Shown piece after piece: positions 48,875 to 57,444 of a DNA stretch of 57,493 nt. The stretch is taken from assembly GCA_020848275.1 (NCBI GenBank), contig JADLAK010000020.1, forward strand, positions 1-57,493. The letters are read 5' to 3'. The translations under genes were made by a program, and so were the position numbers. A model generated the notes under the pieces. The model did no database searches. It saw only the letters and a program-made list of their open reading frames with translations, and was not told the DNA's origin. Positions within the stretch are counted from its first letter, which is position 1. Each line of letters starts with the position of its first letter. The stretch comes from Planctomycetota bacterium (GTDB lineage Bacteria > Planctomycetota > UBA8742 > UBA2392).

Positions 48875-50860
48875 TTAAACCGCCTTTGACTGTGCCAGTG
48901 AGCGGGCGATTTCGCCAGCCAGCACGCTCGCCGGGCGCGCGCCGGTTTCAATTACCGCATGCGCCGCGCGCTGGTACATCGGTTTGCGCCGCGCCAGCAC
49001 CGCATCGAGTTCGGTCGCGACATTGGCGCCCGTCAGCGCAGGCCGCGCGCCGCCCGCCGCAACGCGCTTGCGCAGTTCGTCAGCCGGCACATCGAGCCAC
49101 AGTACGCGGCCGGAATTTCGCATGGTCTCGATCAGCCGCGGGTTCTCGACCACGCCGCCGCCGGTCGCGACTACGCCGTCCTGCTCGCGCGCCGCAAGCA
49201 GCGAAAGCTCGGCGTCTTCAAGCACGCGGAAGTGCGGCTCTCCCTTGCGCGCAAAGATGTCCGCGACGGGCTGGCCCTGTCGCAGTTCGATCAGCGCGTC
49301 AAGATCGAAGGCCGGCACGCCAAGTTCGCGCGCAAGCGCCGGCGCCAGCGTGCTCTTCCCCGCGCCCCGCATCCCCACCAGCCAGATCAGTCGGCCGCGC
49401 GGGCGTTGCGGCGGCTCGAACATCGAATTCTGCGGCAGGTAGCCGAACATCGCCGCCTGCGCCTCGCCCTGCCGCAGCAGCATCGAGAGCCCGTTGGCGG
49501 TCTTGAAACCTTCGGCCTGCGCGCGCGCCGTCAGCGGCGTCAACGCCGGCTCGTAAACGACGTCGTAAAATACCGCGCGCGGGTGCAGCGCCGGTCGCAG
49601 GTCTTCAAACGCGATCGGCGTGCTGTCGTATCCTGCGCCGCCGCGCTGGCCGCATGGCGTGCAGTTGATGACGCATTCCCACTGGATCGCGGGGCTGGGC
49701 GACGCGATCGATTCCGCGCCCAGCGCCTTGCACAGCGCGCGGCCGTGGTCGGCGCGCCGCGCCCAGACGCCGACATAAGCGCCGGCGCTGCGCAACGCAT
49801 GAACGACAGCGCGCGCCGAGCCGCCCGCGCCCAGCACGAGGAAGCGGCAGCCGGGTTCGATCTTGCCGAACTCGCCCTCGAGCGCGGCCTTGAAACCCGC
49901 GGCGTCGGTGTTGTAACCGCGCAGGCTGCCGTGTTCGTCGAGTTTGACCGTGTTGACGGCGCCGCTGGCCCGCGCGGCTTCGTCAAGGGATACGCAGTGA
50001 CGCGCGATTTCTTCCTTGAACGGGATCGTCACGCTCGCGCCCGGCACCGGCAGCGTGCGGGCGAAGCGTAGAAAGTCGGTCGTGTCGCGCGCCGCCAGCG
50101 GCAGGTAAACCGCGCCGATGCCTGAGCGCCGCAACGCCGCGTTGTGAAGTTGCGGGCTCAGCGAATGGCCCAGCCGCGCGCCCGTGACGCCGTAGACGGG
50201 CGTCGCGGCGGTCAGGTTGTGCGCGCCGTAGGTCAGCAACATATCGCGCAGGCTGAGCATGCCGGGCGCGAGTGCGGCGGGGCCCATCGCGGCGTAGCTC
50301 AGCGCGCTGCCCCAGGCTTCGCCCAGCACGCGGGAGGGGATGCCGTATTCGCCGATGCACATGGCGGCGAGGTCGCGGCCTTCCTTCTTTATCAGGTCGC
50401 GGATGCGCAGGTTGTCGCAGAGCGCCTCGGCGCGCACGGCCAGTTTAATATAGCGGCCGCCGGCGGTGCGAAGACCCCGGATGATTGGGTCGAGGTCGCG
50501 CGGCATTTGCTCGAGGTTGTGGTAGCTGCGGATGACTTTGTCGCGCGGAAGGTTGAGCGTTTCGTCGAGTTCAAGGTCGACGAAGTCGGCAAAGGGCTCG
50601 GCGGCCTTGAGCACCGCGCGGCGCTGGTCGTCGCTGGCGGTGAACGCGCCGCCGTCGTCGCGCCGGCGGCAGGTGGCGATGAGATTGCGGCCGGGAGCGC
50701 GCAACGGCTCGAGCGCGGCTTTGGCGTCGGCGAGCACATCGAGCCACGCGTCTTCGAGGTCGAGGCGCACCTCGAACCAGACGCCATGCTTGTGGGCAAT
50801 GTGCTGGGGATTGGCCAGTGCGGCGCGCATGTCTCGGAGGCTGGCAACAGCGACGATCAT
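48875..50860 (-). CDS. Trifunctional shikimate-pathway fusion AroD-AroE-AroK
   Basis: The 661-residue protein joins three consecutive steps. Residues 1-222 are a type I 3-dehydroquinate dehydratase: His114 in RSYHN and Schiff-base Lys139 in YIKLAVR. Residues 223-490 are shikimate dehydrogenase: GARLGHSLSPQLHN (227-240), VTIPFKEE with Lys282, NTDA with Asp319, and NADP loop GAGGSAR (344-350). Residues 490-661 are shikimate kinase: Walker A GMRGAGKST (496-504), FDLDALIE, GGGVV near 567-571 and an Arg in GARPAL. All key residues are present, so three reactions from dehydroquinate to shikimate-3-phosphate are predicted on one polypeptide. The order differs from the fungal AROM fusion and the plant AroD-AroE pair. 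Confidence 0.93.
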   Translation of the reverse strand: MIVAVASLRDMRAALANPQHIAHKHGVWFEVRLDLEDAWLDVLADAKAALEPLRAPGRNLIATCRRRDDGGAFTASDDQRRAVLKAAEPFADFVDLELDETLNLPRDKVIRSYHNLEQMPRDLDPIIRGLRTAGGRYIKLAVRAEALCDNLRIRDLIKKEGRDLAAMCIGEYGIPSRVLGEAWGSALSYAAMGPAALAPGMLSLRDMLLTYGAHNLTAATPVYGVTGARLGHSLSPQLHNAALRRSGIGAVYLPLAARDTTDFLRFARTLPVPGASVTIPFKEEIARHCVSLDEAARASGAVNTVKLDEHGSLRGYNTDAAGFKAALEGEFGKIEPGCRFLVLGAGGSARAVVHALRSAGAYVGVWARRADHGRALCKALGAESIASPSPAIQWECVINCTPCGQRGGAGYDSTPIAFEDLRPALHPRAVFYDVVYEPALTPLTARAQAEGFKTANGLSMLLRQGEAQAAMFGYLPQNSMFEPPQRPRGRLIWLVGMRGAGKSTLAPALARELGVPAFDLDALIELRQGQPVADIFARKGEPHFRVLEDAELSLLAAREQDGVVATGGGVVENPRLIETMRNSGRVLWLDVPADELRKRVAAGGARPALTGANVATELDAVLARRKPMYQRAAHAVIETGARPASVLAGEIARSLAQSKAV

Positions 50861-50865
50861 GTGCA

Positions 50866-50896
50866 GAGGCTAAAAGCTGAAGGCTAAAAGCTAAAG
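50866..50896. repeat. Stuttered GGCTAAAAGCT repeat (family I)
   Basis: AGGCTAAAAGCTGAAGGC and TAAAAGCTAAAGG are near-tandem words, each containing AGCT, directly upstream of the aro fusion start. Confidence 0.6.
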
Positions 50897-51105
50897 GAGC
50901 AGGTTTGCAGCGTGGCGGCGCAAGTCGTGTAGCTAAGCCGTCCCGGCTTGGCAATGTTTCTAAACCAAGTCGCAGGCCAACGCCGCTAGGGCGAGGACGC
51001 CTTAGCTACATGAACACACCGCGTCGCAACCGGGCGGAACCAGGGGTGACTCTCGGAACCTGCCGCGACCCCACTTCGCCCTGCGGGCTTCGTAGGGCGA
51101 GTAAC

Positions 51106-51173
51106 TGTAGGGGCGAGGCGTGCCTCGCCCCCGAACGAGGGCGACGCATGCGTCACCCCTACACCACCACGCG
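51106..51173. repeat. GTAGGGGCGA-type hairpin (family L, copy 2)
   Basis: GTAGGGGCGAGGCGTGCC and TCGCCCC are followed by GAGGGCGACGCATGCGTCAC and CCCTAC. Two hairpins share outer arms GTAGGGG / CCCCTAC. Copy 1 is at 31746-31774. Confidence 0.65.
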
Positions 51174-51282
51174 CGTTTGAAGCCGGCGACGGGTCGGTGA
51201 GGCATTTAAAACAGCAAGGGCGGCATGACGCCGCCCCGCCGTCCCACGAGTTTCCCCTGGACGCTGATTCAAAACCCTCTCG

Positions 51283-51420
51283 CGGGCTCTTTTCGACGGC
51301 GAGCGTCGTATCTCTGCGTCGCGCTCGCAGAGCGTGGCCTCCAGCCCGCCGCCGCTCGCGCTTCTTGAGCTGCTCGCTCGGCGCTCGAAAATCGCCTCGC
51401 TCAGGGTTCTGAAACAGCAT
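51283..51420. repeat. GC-rich module with CGTGGCCTCCAGCC core (copy 1)
   Basis: GGCGAGCGTCG, CGTGGCCTCCAGCC, GCCGCTCG and AGCTGCTCGCTCGGCGC appear in this order. The same order recurs at 56985-57100 with variable spacers, so the two are diverged copies of one element. The nature of the element is unknown. Confidence 0.5.
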
Positions 51421-51421
51421 C

Positions 51422-53053
51422 TTACTTGCCGCCCTGCAGTTTTTCGTAGCGGTACCACACCTGCAACGTCAGGCAATTGATCGCCGTCGCGTACACGCGG
51501 CCGCCGGACGTGCTCCAGGCGTCGACGGCGTCCCAGCTTCCGTGTTCGTCGAGGCTATCCTTGCTGCTGCCTTTGTCCTCGGGGCGATAGCCGCGCTGGT
51601 TGTCCATCAGCGTCTTGAGCATCGGCTTGGCCCAGCGGTCCCATTTGGTTCCGCCAACCTGGAACATCGCCAGGCTCGCGTAGTACCAGTAGTAGTAATC
51701 CAGCTTGTTGTGCTGCCACACCGGCGGATCGTCGGCGCACACGCCCGCCTGCGACTGGATCGTGCGGTTCTTGGCGTCCCAGCCCTCTTCGGCCATGAAC
51801 ATGCGCGTCATCATGTTGATGGCGTCCAGCGAGGCGTTGGAGTCGTAGATCTTGCTGGCGGCGCCGAGGCGGCCGTTTTCACTGCCTGGCTCGGCATATC
51901 CCGTACGCGGATAGCCCTTGTAGTCCACAGTTACGATGTCGAGCCACTTCGAGGCGCCGGCATAAGCCGCCTTGACGTCGAAGTCGATGCCCGCGGTGTG
52001 CGCCGTCTTCAGCGCCAGCACCATCCAGCCCGTCACCGACGAATCGTTTTCGCCGGTCTTCTCGCCGTAGCGCCAGCCCATGCCGGGATTCTGCATTTGC
52101 AGGATGTACTTCACGGCGCGTTCGCACAGCGGGCGGAACATCTGGTCCTGCGACAGTGCGAACACTTCGCACAGCGCCATCGTGGATATCGCGTGGTTGT
52201 AGACGTACTCGTGGTCCTGCTTGCCGCCGAAGCAGCCGTCCATCGATTGCACGCGGCGCAGGAAGCTGATGGCCTTGCGCAGGGTTTCCTTGTACGAGCC
52301 GGTTTTGTGGTCGTGGCCCGAGGCGGTAAAGGCCAGCATCGACAGGCCCGTCAGGCCGATGTCCACGCTTTCGCCCCAGCCCTTGTCGCCGGCGCTGTCG
52401 CCGGGCTTCACGAACTCAAGGTTGTAGGTGCGGCGCGCGTTGGTGCGGCGGCTGTCTTCGCTGAACTGTTTGCTGCTCCAGTGGCCATAGACGTTCTGGT
52501 GATCCTTGAGCCAATCAAGCGCGGCGGGCACGCGGTCGCGGTCACCGTTGGGGCCGCCCCTCGGCCCACGGCGATAATCGAGCCCGCCGTTGCCGCCGCC
52601 GGGACGACCGCCGCCGGGGCCGCCGCCGAGGCCGACGCCGGTGTTGCTGTTGGGGTTGGGGTGCGGCGAGTCGCTGGTCAGTTCGTTGGTCTCGGCCTCG
52701 GCCAAGCTTTGGGTAGGCTTGTCGGTCGGGTCCTCGTTGATCAGGTCCGTGGGCGTCTCGACCAGTTGCATCTGCGGTCGATCGGTTTCGACGACCTCTT
52801 CCTTCAAGTTATCGAACTCCTGCGGCGGCTCGCGTTCCGGTTCCGGCGGCATGGCCGGCACTTCAACCGAGGACTTAATGACCTCGATTTTCTGCGCCGC
52901 AACCTGCATCGGCAGAATGAACCAGGCCACGACGACAAGCAGCACGTGGGCGGCAAAGGCGATGCCCACCCACGGCACGGTACGGATAGACGACAGGTCA
53001 TTCGGTTTTTCACCCGCCAACGCGGCGGGCTGGACTTCCTGTGTTTCAGACAT
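51422..53053 (-). CDS. TM-anchored prenyltransferase/squalene-oxidase-repeat protein
   Basis: The 543-residue product (ATG 53053, GGAGGA upstream) has an N-terminal TM helix (about 35-57), then a long Pro/Glu-rich and Gly-rich linker (about 65-165). The C-terminal domain (about 175-540) is built of alpha-alpha toroid repeats of the terpene cyclase/prenyltransferase type: VPAALDWLKDHQNVYGHWSS, AISFLRRVQSMDGCFGG, AVKYILQMQNPGMGWRYG and GASKWLDIV. The DxDD motif of squalene cyclases is not seen, so it is probably not a cyclase. Proteins with this layout are frequent in planctomycetes. The function is unknown, probably binding on the periplasmic side. Confidence 0.88.
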   Translation of the reverse strand: MSETQEVQPAALAGEKPNDLSSIRTVPWVGIAFAAHVLLVVVAWFILPMQVAAQKIEVIKSSVEVPAMPPEPEREPPQEFDNLKEEVVETDRPQMQLVETPTDLINEDPTDKPTQSLAEAETNELTSDSPHPNPNSNTGVGLGGGPGGGRPGGGNGGLDYRRGPRGGPNGDRDRVPAALDWLKDHQNVYGHWSSKQFSEDSRRTNARRTYNLEFVKPGDSAGDKGWGESVDIGLTGLSMLAFTASGHDHKTGSYKETLRKAISFLRRVQSMDGCFGGKQDHEYVYNHAISTMALCEVFALSQDQMFRPLCERAVKYILQMQNPGMGWRYGEKTGENDSSVTGWMVLALKTAHTAGIDFDVKAAYAGASKWLDIVTVDYKGYPRTGYAEPGSENGRLGAASKIYDSNASLDAINMMTRMFMAEEGWDAKNRTIQSQAGVCADDPPVWQHNKLDYYYWYYASLAMFQVGGTKWDRWAKPMLKTLMDNQRGYRPEDKGSSKDSLDEHGSWDAVDAWSTSGGRVYATAINCLTLQVWYRYEKLQGGK

Positions 53054-53239
53054 GGTCGAATCCTCCGCCTCGGAACTCCCCGGCCCGAGATAGAAGGACA
53101 AACGCGCCACGACGGGCGAAGTTCGCCCGATGCGCTTACAACCTGCAATCACGGAAGTTTCGAACCTCGGCGGCGCGAGGTCGTTGCGAAGATTAATCGA
53201 ACCGGATCGGCGCACGCCCGTTGTGCGGTGCACGAAAAA

Positions 53240-53312
53240 CAGCCCCGGCCGGAAGGCCGGGGGATTAATCAAGGACGTACGTCTTTCTGCTTCCCCCGCC
53301 CTTCCGGGGCTG
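53240..53312. repeat. CAGCCCCGG...CCGGGGCTG hairpin repeat (family O)
   Basis: The outer arms are CAGCCCCGG and CCGGGGCTG. Inside are CCGGCCGGAAGGCCGG and a spacer with GACGTACGTC. It ends at the stop of the TPR-like gene. Related CCCCGGCC.GGCCGGG words occur at 57363-57388. Confidence 0.65.
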
Positions 53313-54746
53313 TCAATAACTCAATAACACCCAGCGGCGCCACTCGGCGTCGAGTTCCTCGGGGGTCTTGCCAAGCGCCTCGCAGCACTGCTCAAGTTCT
53401 GCGGCCTTGCTCACGGCTTTTTTGGCCAGCCACTTCAGCGTCGCGTCGCGGTGCACATCGAAGAAAAACTCGAACAGGCTCAACGACTTCGCGGCGTGGC
53501 CGACCTTCATGTCGTTGAGTTCCGTGGACGCCAGCACGCGCAGGGGGATGTCCTTGCCCAGCCGCACGGCGCCAAGCACATGCGCGCGCTGGCCCTCGGG
53601 CGTGCGGGTGTCGAACTTGATGGTGGGCGACGACGCCTTCCTGGCTTGCGTGACGGCTTCTTCCTCAAGGCGATAACGCACGCACAGCGTGGTGCCCAGC
53701 AGCCGCGCCGTCACAAGGTAGCTGAAGCCGGTCTCGATCCACGGGTCGTTGCGCGGGCCAAAGGCGCGGAAGCGCTGCAGCACCACCAGCGACGTCGTGT
53801 TGGCGAGCATGTCCTCGGCGGTCTCGGCGTAGACTTCCTTCACGAAGTAGCCCCACGGGCTCTTCTGGCCCTCACCCATCAGCTTGAGCGCCAGGGCTTT
53901 TTCCTCGCCCTTGAGGTCGGTGTACTTCTCGACCATCGCCGTGTACTGCTCGGGCTTTTGCAGCGTCGTCAGGGTATAGGGATCGCGCTCGCTGATCAGC
54001 GGCAGTTCGGCGCCCAGCAGTTCATGGGCCAGTGCGCTTGCCCCGGCCCCAACCTTGTGGATGCGCGCGGCGCGCTTGGCGCTTTCGGTTGCGCGCGCGA
54101 TGATCGCACCGCCGCTGTGCACATACAGCTTGGCCCCAAGGCCCTCGCCCTGCGGGTCGAGCGCGCCTTCGACGCCTTCGCTCGCCTCGCTCAACACCTT
54201 CCGGCCGTGCTCGCGCCCCGCGTTGATGAACGGCGCTGCAAAGCCGCCCTTGCCGTCGGGTTTGCGTCCAAGTTTACCCAGCGCCGTCGCATCGTTGGCG
54301 ACGTAGTAGAGGACCTCCGACCACGTCAGGTTCGCCTCGGTGAAAAGCCCCGCACCCTCGGCGTTTTCGGCGAGTTTGCGCAGGCGTTCGGCGGCCTTGC
54401 CGTAGAACTTGTCGCGGGCCTTGTCGATTTTGTCGGCGTCGGCGGCCTTGGCCCCGGCGGCGTCATCCTTGGGCAGGGGCTTGTCACTGACCCAGCGGCC
54501 GTCGACCTTCTTGTTGCCCAGGCCCTTCATGGCGTCGGCGTGCTCGGGCACGAGGCTCAGCGCGCGCTCAAACTGCGCCCGCGCCGAAACGTTGAGGCCC
54601 GCCTTGGCGTAGTCCTTGCCGACGTCGGCGTGTTCGCCGGCAAGCCAGGTGTTGGCCTTGGCGCGCTCGGCGGCGAAGTCGAAGTCGCCGGCCAGCACCG
54701 CGGCCGTTAATAGAAGAAGGAAGAGTGCTGTCGTGAGAGTTCGCAT
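53313..54746 (-). CDS. Exported helical protein with an N-terminal TPR-like region
   Basis: The 477-residue product (ATG 54746) has a signal peptide (MRTLTTALFLLLLTAAVLAG) and a helical repeat region (about 25-80: YAKAGLNVSARAQFERALSLVPEHADAMKGLGN). A Lys/Ala/Asp-rich linker and a larger domain follow, with conserved-looking HELLGAELPLISERDPYTLTTLQKPEQY and WLAKKAVSKAAELEQCCEALGKTPEELDAEWRRWV. The end resembles the C-termini of planctomycete proteins with an HEXXH-like peptidase fold, but no zinc motif is visible. Likely periplasmic. Function unknown. Confidence 0.8.
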   Translation of the reverse strand: MRTLTTALFLLLLTAAVLAGDFDFAAERAKANTWLAGEHADVGKDYAKAGLNVSARAQFERALSLVPEHADAMKGLGNKKVDGRWVSDKPLPKDDAAGAKAADADKIDKARDKFYGKAAERLRKLAENAEGAGLFTEANLTWSEVLYYVANDATALGKLGRKPDGKGGFAAPFINAGREHGRKVLSEASEGVEGALDPQGEGLGAKLYVHSGGAIIARATESAKRAARIHKVGAGASALAHELLGAELPLISERDPYTLTTLQKPEQYTAMVEKYTDLKGEEKALALKLMGEGQKSPWGYFVKEVYAETAEDMLANTTSLVVLQRFRAFGPRNDPWIETGFSYLVTARLLGTTLCVRYRLEEEAVTQARKASSPTIKFDTRTPEGQRAHVLGAVRLGKDIPLRVLASTELNDMKVGHAAKSLSLFEFFFDVHRDATLKWLAKKAVSKAAELEQCCEALGKTPEELDAEWRRWVLLSY

Positions 54747-54781
54747 GGCTTTTGAGTGATGTCCAGGGGCGTTCGTTACGA

Positions 54782-55138
54782 CTAATCCAGCAGCGTGTTC
54801 GCCAGTTGCGCGGCGCGGGTCAACAGGCGTTCCTTCTCGGCGAAGCTGGGCAGGCCGCCCGCCGCCAGTTTGTTGCGTGCGGCGCGAAGCTCCTCGATCG
54901 CGGCCTGAAGGTCCGCGCGCCGGCCCGCGCGCGAGTAGTTCTGGCCGCCGCACTCAAGCCAGTACTGTTCGCCCTGGGCGTGTTCGATGACGCGGTCAAG
55001 CGCCCAGAGCCAGAAGCGTTGCTGATTCCATTCGTTCTGCGCGGATTCGCCGTGGTTGGGGCCGAGCCGAGCCGATATCTCGTCGCGGTAGGCGCGCGAT
55101 GCGGCGAAAGCGGCACGGTATAGGGACTGCTTGTCCAC
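54782..55138 (-). CDS. Small conserved hypothetical protein
   Basis: The 118-residue product starts at GTG 55138 (VDKQSLYRAAFAASRAYRDEIS). The open frame continues upstream through repeat D, giving implausible residues, so the repeat probably sits just before the start. It is helical and charged, with FWLWALDRVIEHAQGEQYWLE and EELRAARNKLAAGG segments. It precedes the exported TPR-like gene. No family is recognised. Confidence 0.65.
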   Translation of the reverse strand: MDKQSLYRAAFAASRAYRDEISARLGPNHGESAQNEWNQQRFWLWALDRVIEHAQGEQYWLECGGQNYSRAGRRADLQAAIEELRAARNKLAAGGLPSFAEKERLLTRAAQLANTLLD

Positions 55139-55520
55139 AAGGATGATTGTGGATTGCCGGTTGTGGATTGTGGATTCGAATCCGGGGAAATTGCGCCCAC
55201 AATCCCCAATCCAAAATCCACAATCAACGGCCCTGAGCCGCAAGTGCGGGAGAAAACCGGCGCGCGTTAATCTTTAACCGTCCTTGGCAAGTCCTTTTTG
55301 AAAAAAGTCGTGCGTTTCGAAGACTATTGACATGTCAAGGTTGCCGCTTTGGCCGCATTCTTGTCCCGCCGCAAAGCCGCTTGGCAGGCCGGTCTGCGAA
55401 CAATCGCGCGGGCGACGCGGCAAACGTTTGACGCGGCTTAAGCGCAGTGCTACTTTCGCGCCTCTCGCCCGGGGGATTTAAATATCGGCATGATGTCAGA
55501 ACCGCGCCATTCATCATCGG
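55139..55520. promoter_or_regulatory. dnaA upstream region, candidate replication origin
   Basis: The 380 bases between the divergent small gene and dnaA contain repeat D copy 2 with TGTGGATT and AATCCACA words (one base from the DnaA box TTATCCACA), TTGTCCACA at 55131-55139, an AT-rich stretch (TTTTTGAAAAAAGTCG near 55291-55306) and GC-rich flanks. Origins are often next to dnaA. No array of clear DnaA boxes is seen, and the same words occur in repeat D elsewhere, so this is only a candidate. Confidence 0.35.
55145..55227. repeat. Stuttered ATTGTGGATT palindrome (family D, copy 2)
   Basis: GATTGTGGATTGCCGG, TTGTGGATTGTGGATTCG, then CACAATCCCCAATCC and AAAATCCACAATC. Same words and orientation as copy 1 at 25777-25877. 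Confidence 0.75.
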
Positions 55521-56966
55521 ATGGCCGGGGTGCCGAATCGACTCACCGGGTGGATGCTGGGGGCGGCCGTGACGGAAACACTGGTCAAAGAAAGCTGGGG
55601 CAAGGTCCTGACCGACCTTCAACAGCATGTCGGCGACGAAGTTTTCAACCTGTGGCTGCGCAACACGCTTGTGGTCAAGCTCGACCCCGAGTTCGTCGAG
55701 GTCGGCGTGCCCAACCTCGTCGTCTCCGACTGGCTCAAGGCCCAATTCAGCAACCAGATATTGGGCAGCATCCAGCGCGTGGTGGGTTATCGCCCGGCGC
55801 AGATCCGTTATTCCGTCAACGGGCATTTGTTCCGCGAACTGCGCAAGCAGGAAGAACACGCCCGCAAGGGCTCGACAACCTCGCGCGTGCGCGAAGCCGC
55901 GCCCGCCAGGCAGGTCTTCCAGTTCAACGAACGTTACACGCTCGACCGCATGATCCTGGGCCCGGGCAACCAGCTTGCCTTCAACTGCGCGCTTGAAGTC
56001 GTGCGCAAGCCCGGCGAATCGTTCAACCCGCTGTTCATCTTCGGCCGCTCGGGCATGGGCAAGTCGCACCTGCTGCAGGGCATCGCGCGCGACTTGATCG
56101 ACCGCGCGCCCGGCAAAGAAGTGCTGTATTTCGGCGCCGAGTATTTCGTCAACCAGTTCGTGGGCGCGCTCAAGAAGCAAAGCGTCGAGGCCTTCCGCAA
56201 GCGCTTCCGCTCGCTCGATGTGTTGATCATGGACGACGTGCAGTTCTTCGCCGGCAAGGACGCCAGCCAGGACGAACTGCTGCACACCCTCAACGCCCTT
56301 GAACACGCCGGCAAGCAGGTGGTGCTCGCCGCCGACACGCACCCGCGCAACATGGAGGGCGTGATCGAGCAGCTCACGACGCGCTTCATGCAGGGCATGG
56401 TCGCCGAACTTGAACTGCCGAGTTACCAGACGCGCCTTGCGATCATCAAAAGCAAGCTTGAGGGCCACCGGCATTTGTTCCCCGAGGAAGTCATCAATTT
56501 CCTCGCTCAGAAGCTCGAGTGCAACGTGCGCGAGATCGAGGGCTACGTGACGCGGCTGATCGCGCCCGCGGGCCTCTACGGCCAGAAGGTCACGCTGCAA
56601 CTCGCGCAGCAGGCGCTGCAGGATTTCCTGCCCAACCGCTCGCGCATGGTCGAGATGACCGACATCGAAAACGTTGTCATCAGCCATTACGGCGTCAGCA
56701 GCCAGAACCTGCACTCGCGGCTGCGCAAACGCCCGGTCGCGCTGGCGCGCCAGGTGTGCATGTATCTCGCGCGCAAGCTGACCAGCTACAGCCTCAAGGA
56801 AATCGGCCGCTTCTTTGGCAACAAGAACCACACGACGGTCGTGTTTGCGGTGCAGACCGTCGAGGAGAAGTTGAAGAAGGTCCGCAACCTCAGCGACGAA
56901 ATCGAACACCTCAAACGCACGCTGATGGGCCCCCAAGCCGCCAAAATTCCCGCGGCCAAGATCTAA
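55521..56966 (+). CDS. dnaA: Chromosomal replication initiator protein DnaA
   Basis: DnaA binds DnaA boxes at the origin, opens the duplex in its ATP form and loads the helicase. The 481-residue product has domain I (KESWGKVLTDLQQHVGDEVFNLWL, about 23-46), a short linker, and the AAA+ domain: Walker A GRSGMGKS near 175-182, Walker B LIMDD near 235, sensor-type TTRFMQGMVAELELP. The C-terminal signature is LTSYSLKEIGRFFGNKNHTTVVFA near residue 420. The ATG at 55521 is used. A GTG at 55569 with GGGGGCGG upstream is a good alternative that still retains all of domain I. dnaN does not follow within the window. Confidence 0.96.
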   Translation: MAGVPNRLTGWMLGAAVTETLVKESWGKVLTDLQQHVGDEVFNLWLRNTLVVKLDPEFVEVGVPNLVVSDWLKAQFSNQILGSIQRVVGYRPAQIRYSVNGHLFRELRKQEEHARKGSTTSRVREAAPARQVFQFNERYTLDRMILGPGNQLAFNCALEVVRKPGESFNPLFIFGRSGMGKSHLLQGIARDLIDRAPGKEVLYFGAEYFVNQFVGALKKQSVEAFRKRFRSLDVLIMDDVQFFAGKDASQDELLHTLNALEHAGKQVVLAADTHPRNMEGVIEQLTTRFMQGMVAELELPSYQTRLAIIKSKLEGHRHLFPEEVINFLAQKLECNVREIEGYVTRLIAPAGLYGQKVTLQLAQQALQDFLPNRSRMVEMTDIENVVISHYGVSSQNLHSRLRKRPVALARQVCMYLARKLTSYSLKEIGRFFGNKNHTTVVFAVQTVEEKLKKVRNLSDEIEHLKRTLMGPQAAKIPAAKI

Positions 56967-57444
56967 GAGCATGTTTAAGAAGCCGCTCGCCGGAAACTGC
57001 TTGCGGCGAGCTTTCGCTGGACGGCGTTCGCCTCGGCGCACGTGGCCTCCAGCCACGCTGGCGGCTCGGCCGCCTTGTCCAGCTTGCTCGGCGCGGCGGG
57101 GGCAATTCCCGTGCACGCGTACGTGCTGTCGAACAACGCAGCGGCGCAGCAGTCGAATTTGCCTTGAAAAAATGCCGCACATCGCCGGCGCGCGGTCGCG
57201 CCGGGCGAAGAGACGTTCAAGCCCACTGCGTCAGCGGTGGGATTAACTCGTGTGCACCGGCTTTGATCCCACCGCTTATGCAGTGGGCTTGCCGTTCGGT
57301 TTTCGCGGGTTGGCCGGGGTTCACGCCTAGTTCCGCCCGGTTGCGACGCGTGTGGTTCGTAATCAACCCCGGCCGCAAGGCCGGGCAATGCCATGGATGT
57401 CCGACTGTGATCGCTCCCACGCTCTTGCGGGCGGGGCTGTATCG
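56967..57444. other. Repeat-only block after dnaA
   Basis: No supported gene. It holds a diverged copy of the CGTGGCCTCCAGCC module (56985-57100), a long palindrome GCCCACTGCGTCAGCGGTGG / CCACCGCTTATGCAGTGGGC (57219-57292), the GTCGCAACCGGGCGGAAC module in reverse (57319-57359), and CCCCGGCCGCAAGGCCGGG (57366-57384). Confidence 0.65.
57219..57292. repeat. GCCCACTGC...GCAGTGGGC palindrome
   Basis: GCCCACTGCGTCAGCGGTGG and its reverse counterpart CCACCGCTTATGCAGTGGGC flank a 30-base spacer. Each arm also contains its own small hairpin (CACTGCG.CAGCGGTG). Confidence 0.7.

Larger units (their letters stand above)
50897..51421. other. Gene-free block made of several repeat modules
   Basis: No gene is supported here. 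In order: an inverted repeat GTAGCTAAGCCGTCC / GGACGCCTTAGCTAC (50929-51009), a GTCGCAACCGGGCGGAAC module (51012-51050), a GTAGGGGCGAGG...CACCCCTAC hairpin (51106-51173), and a GC-rich module containing CGTGGCCTCCAGCC (51283-51420). The second and fourth modules recur at 56967-57359. The open frames here have no protein-like composition beyond repeat translation. Confidence 0.7.

Noticed and set aside
50986..51420. Arg/Pro-rich open frames in the gap upstream of the aro fusion
   Set aside because: They coincide with repeat modules that recur after dnaA and lack ribosome binding sites or protein-like composition.
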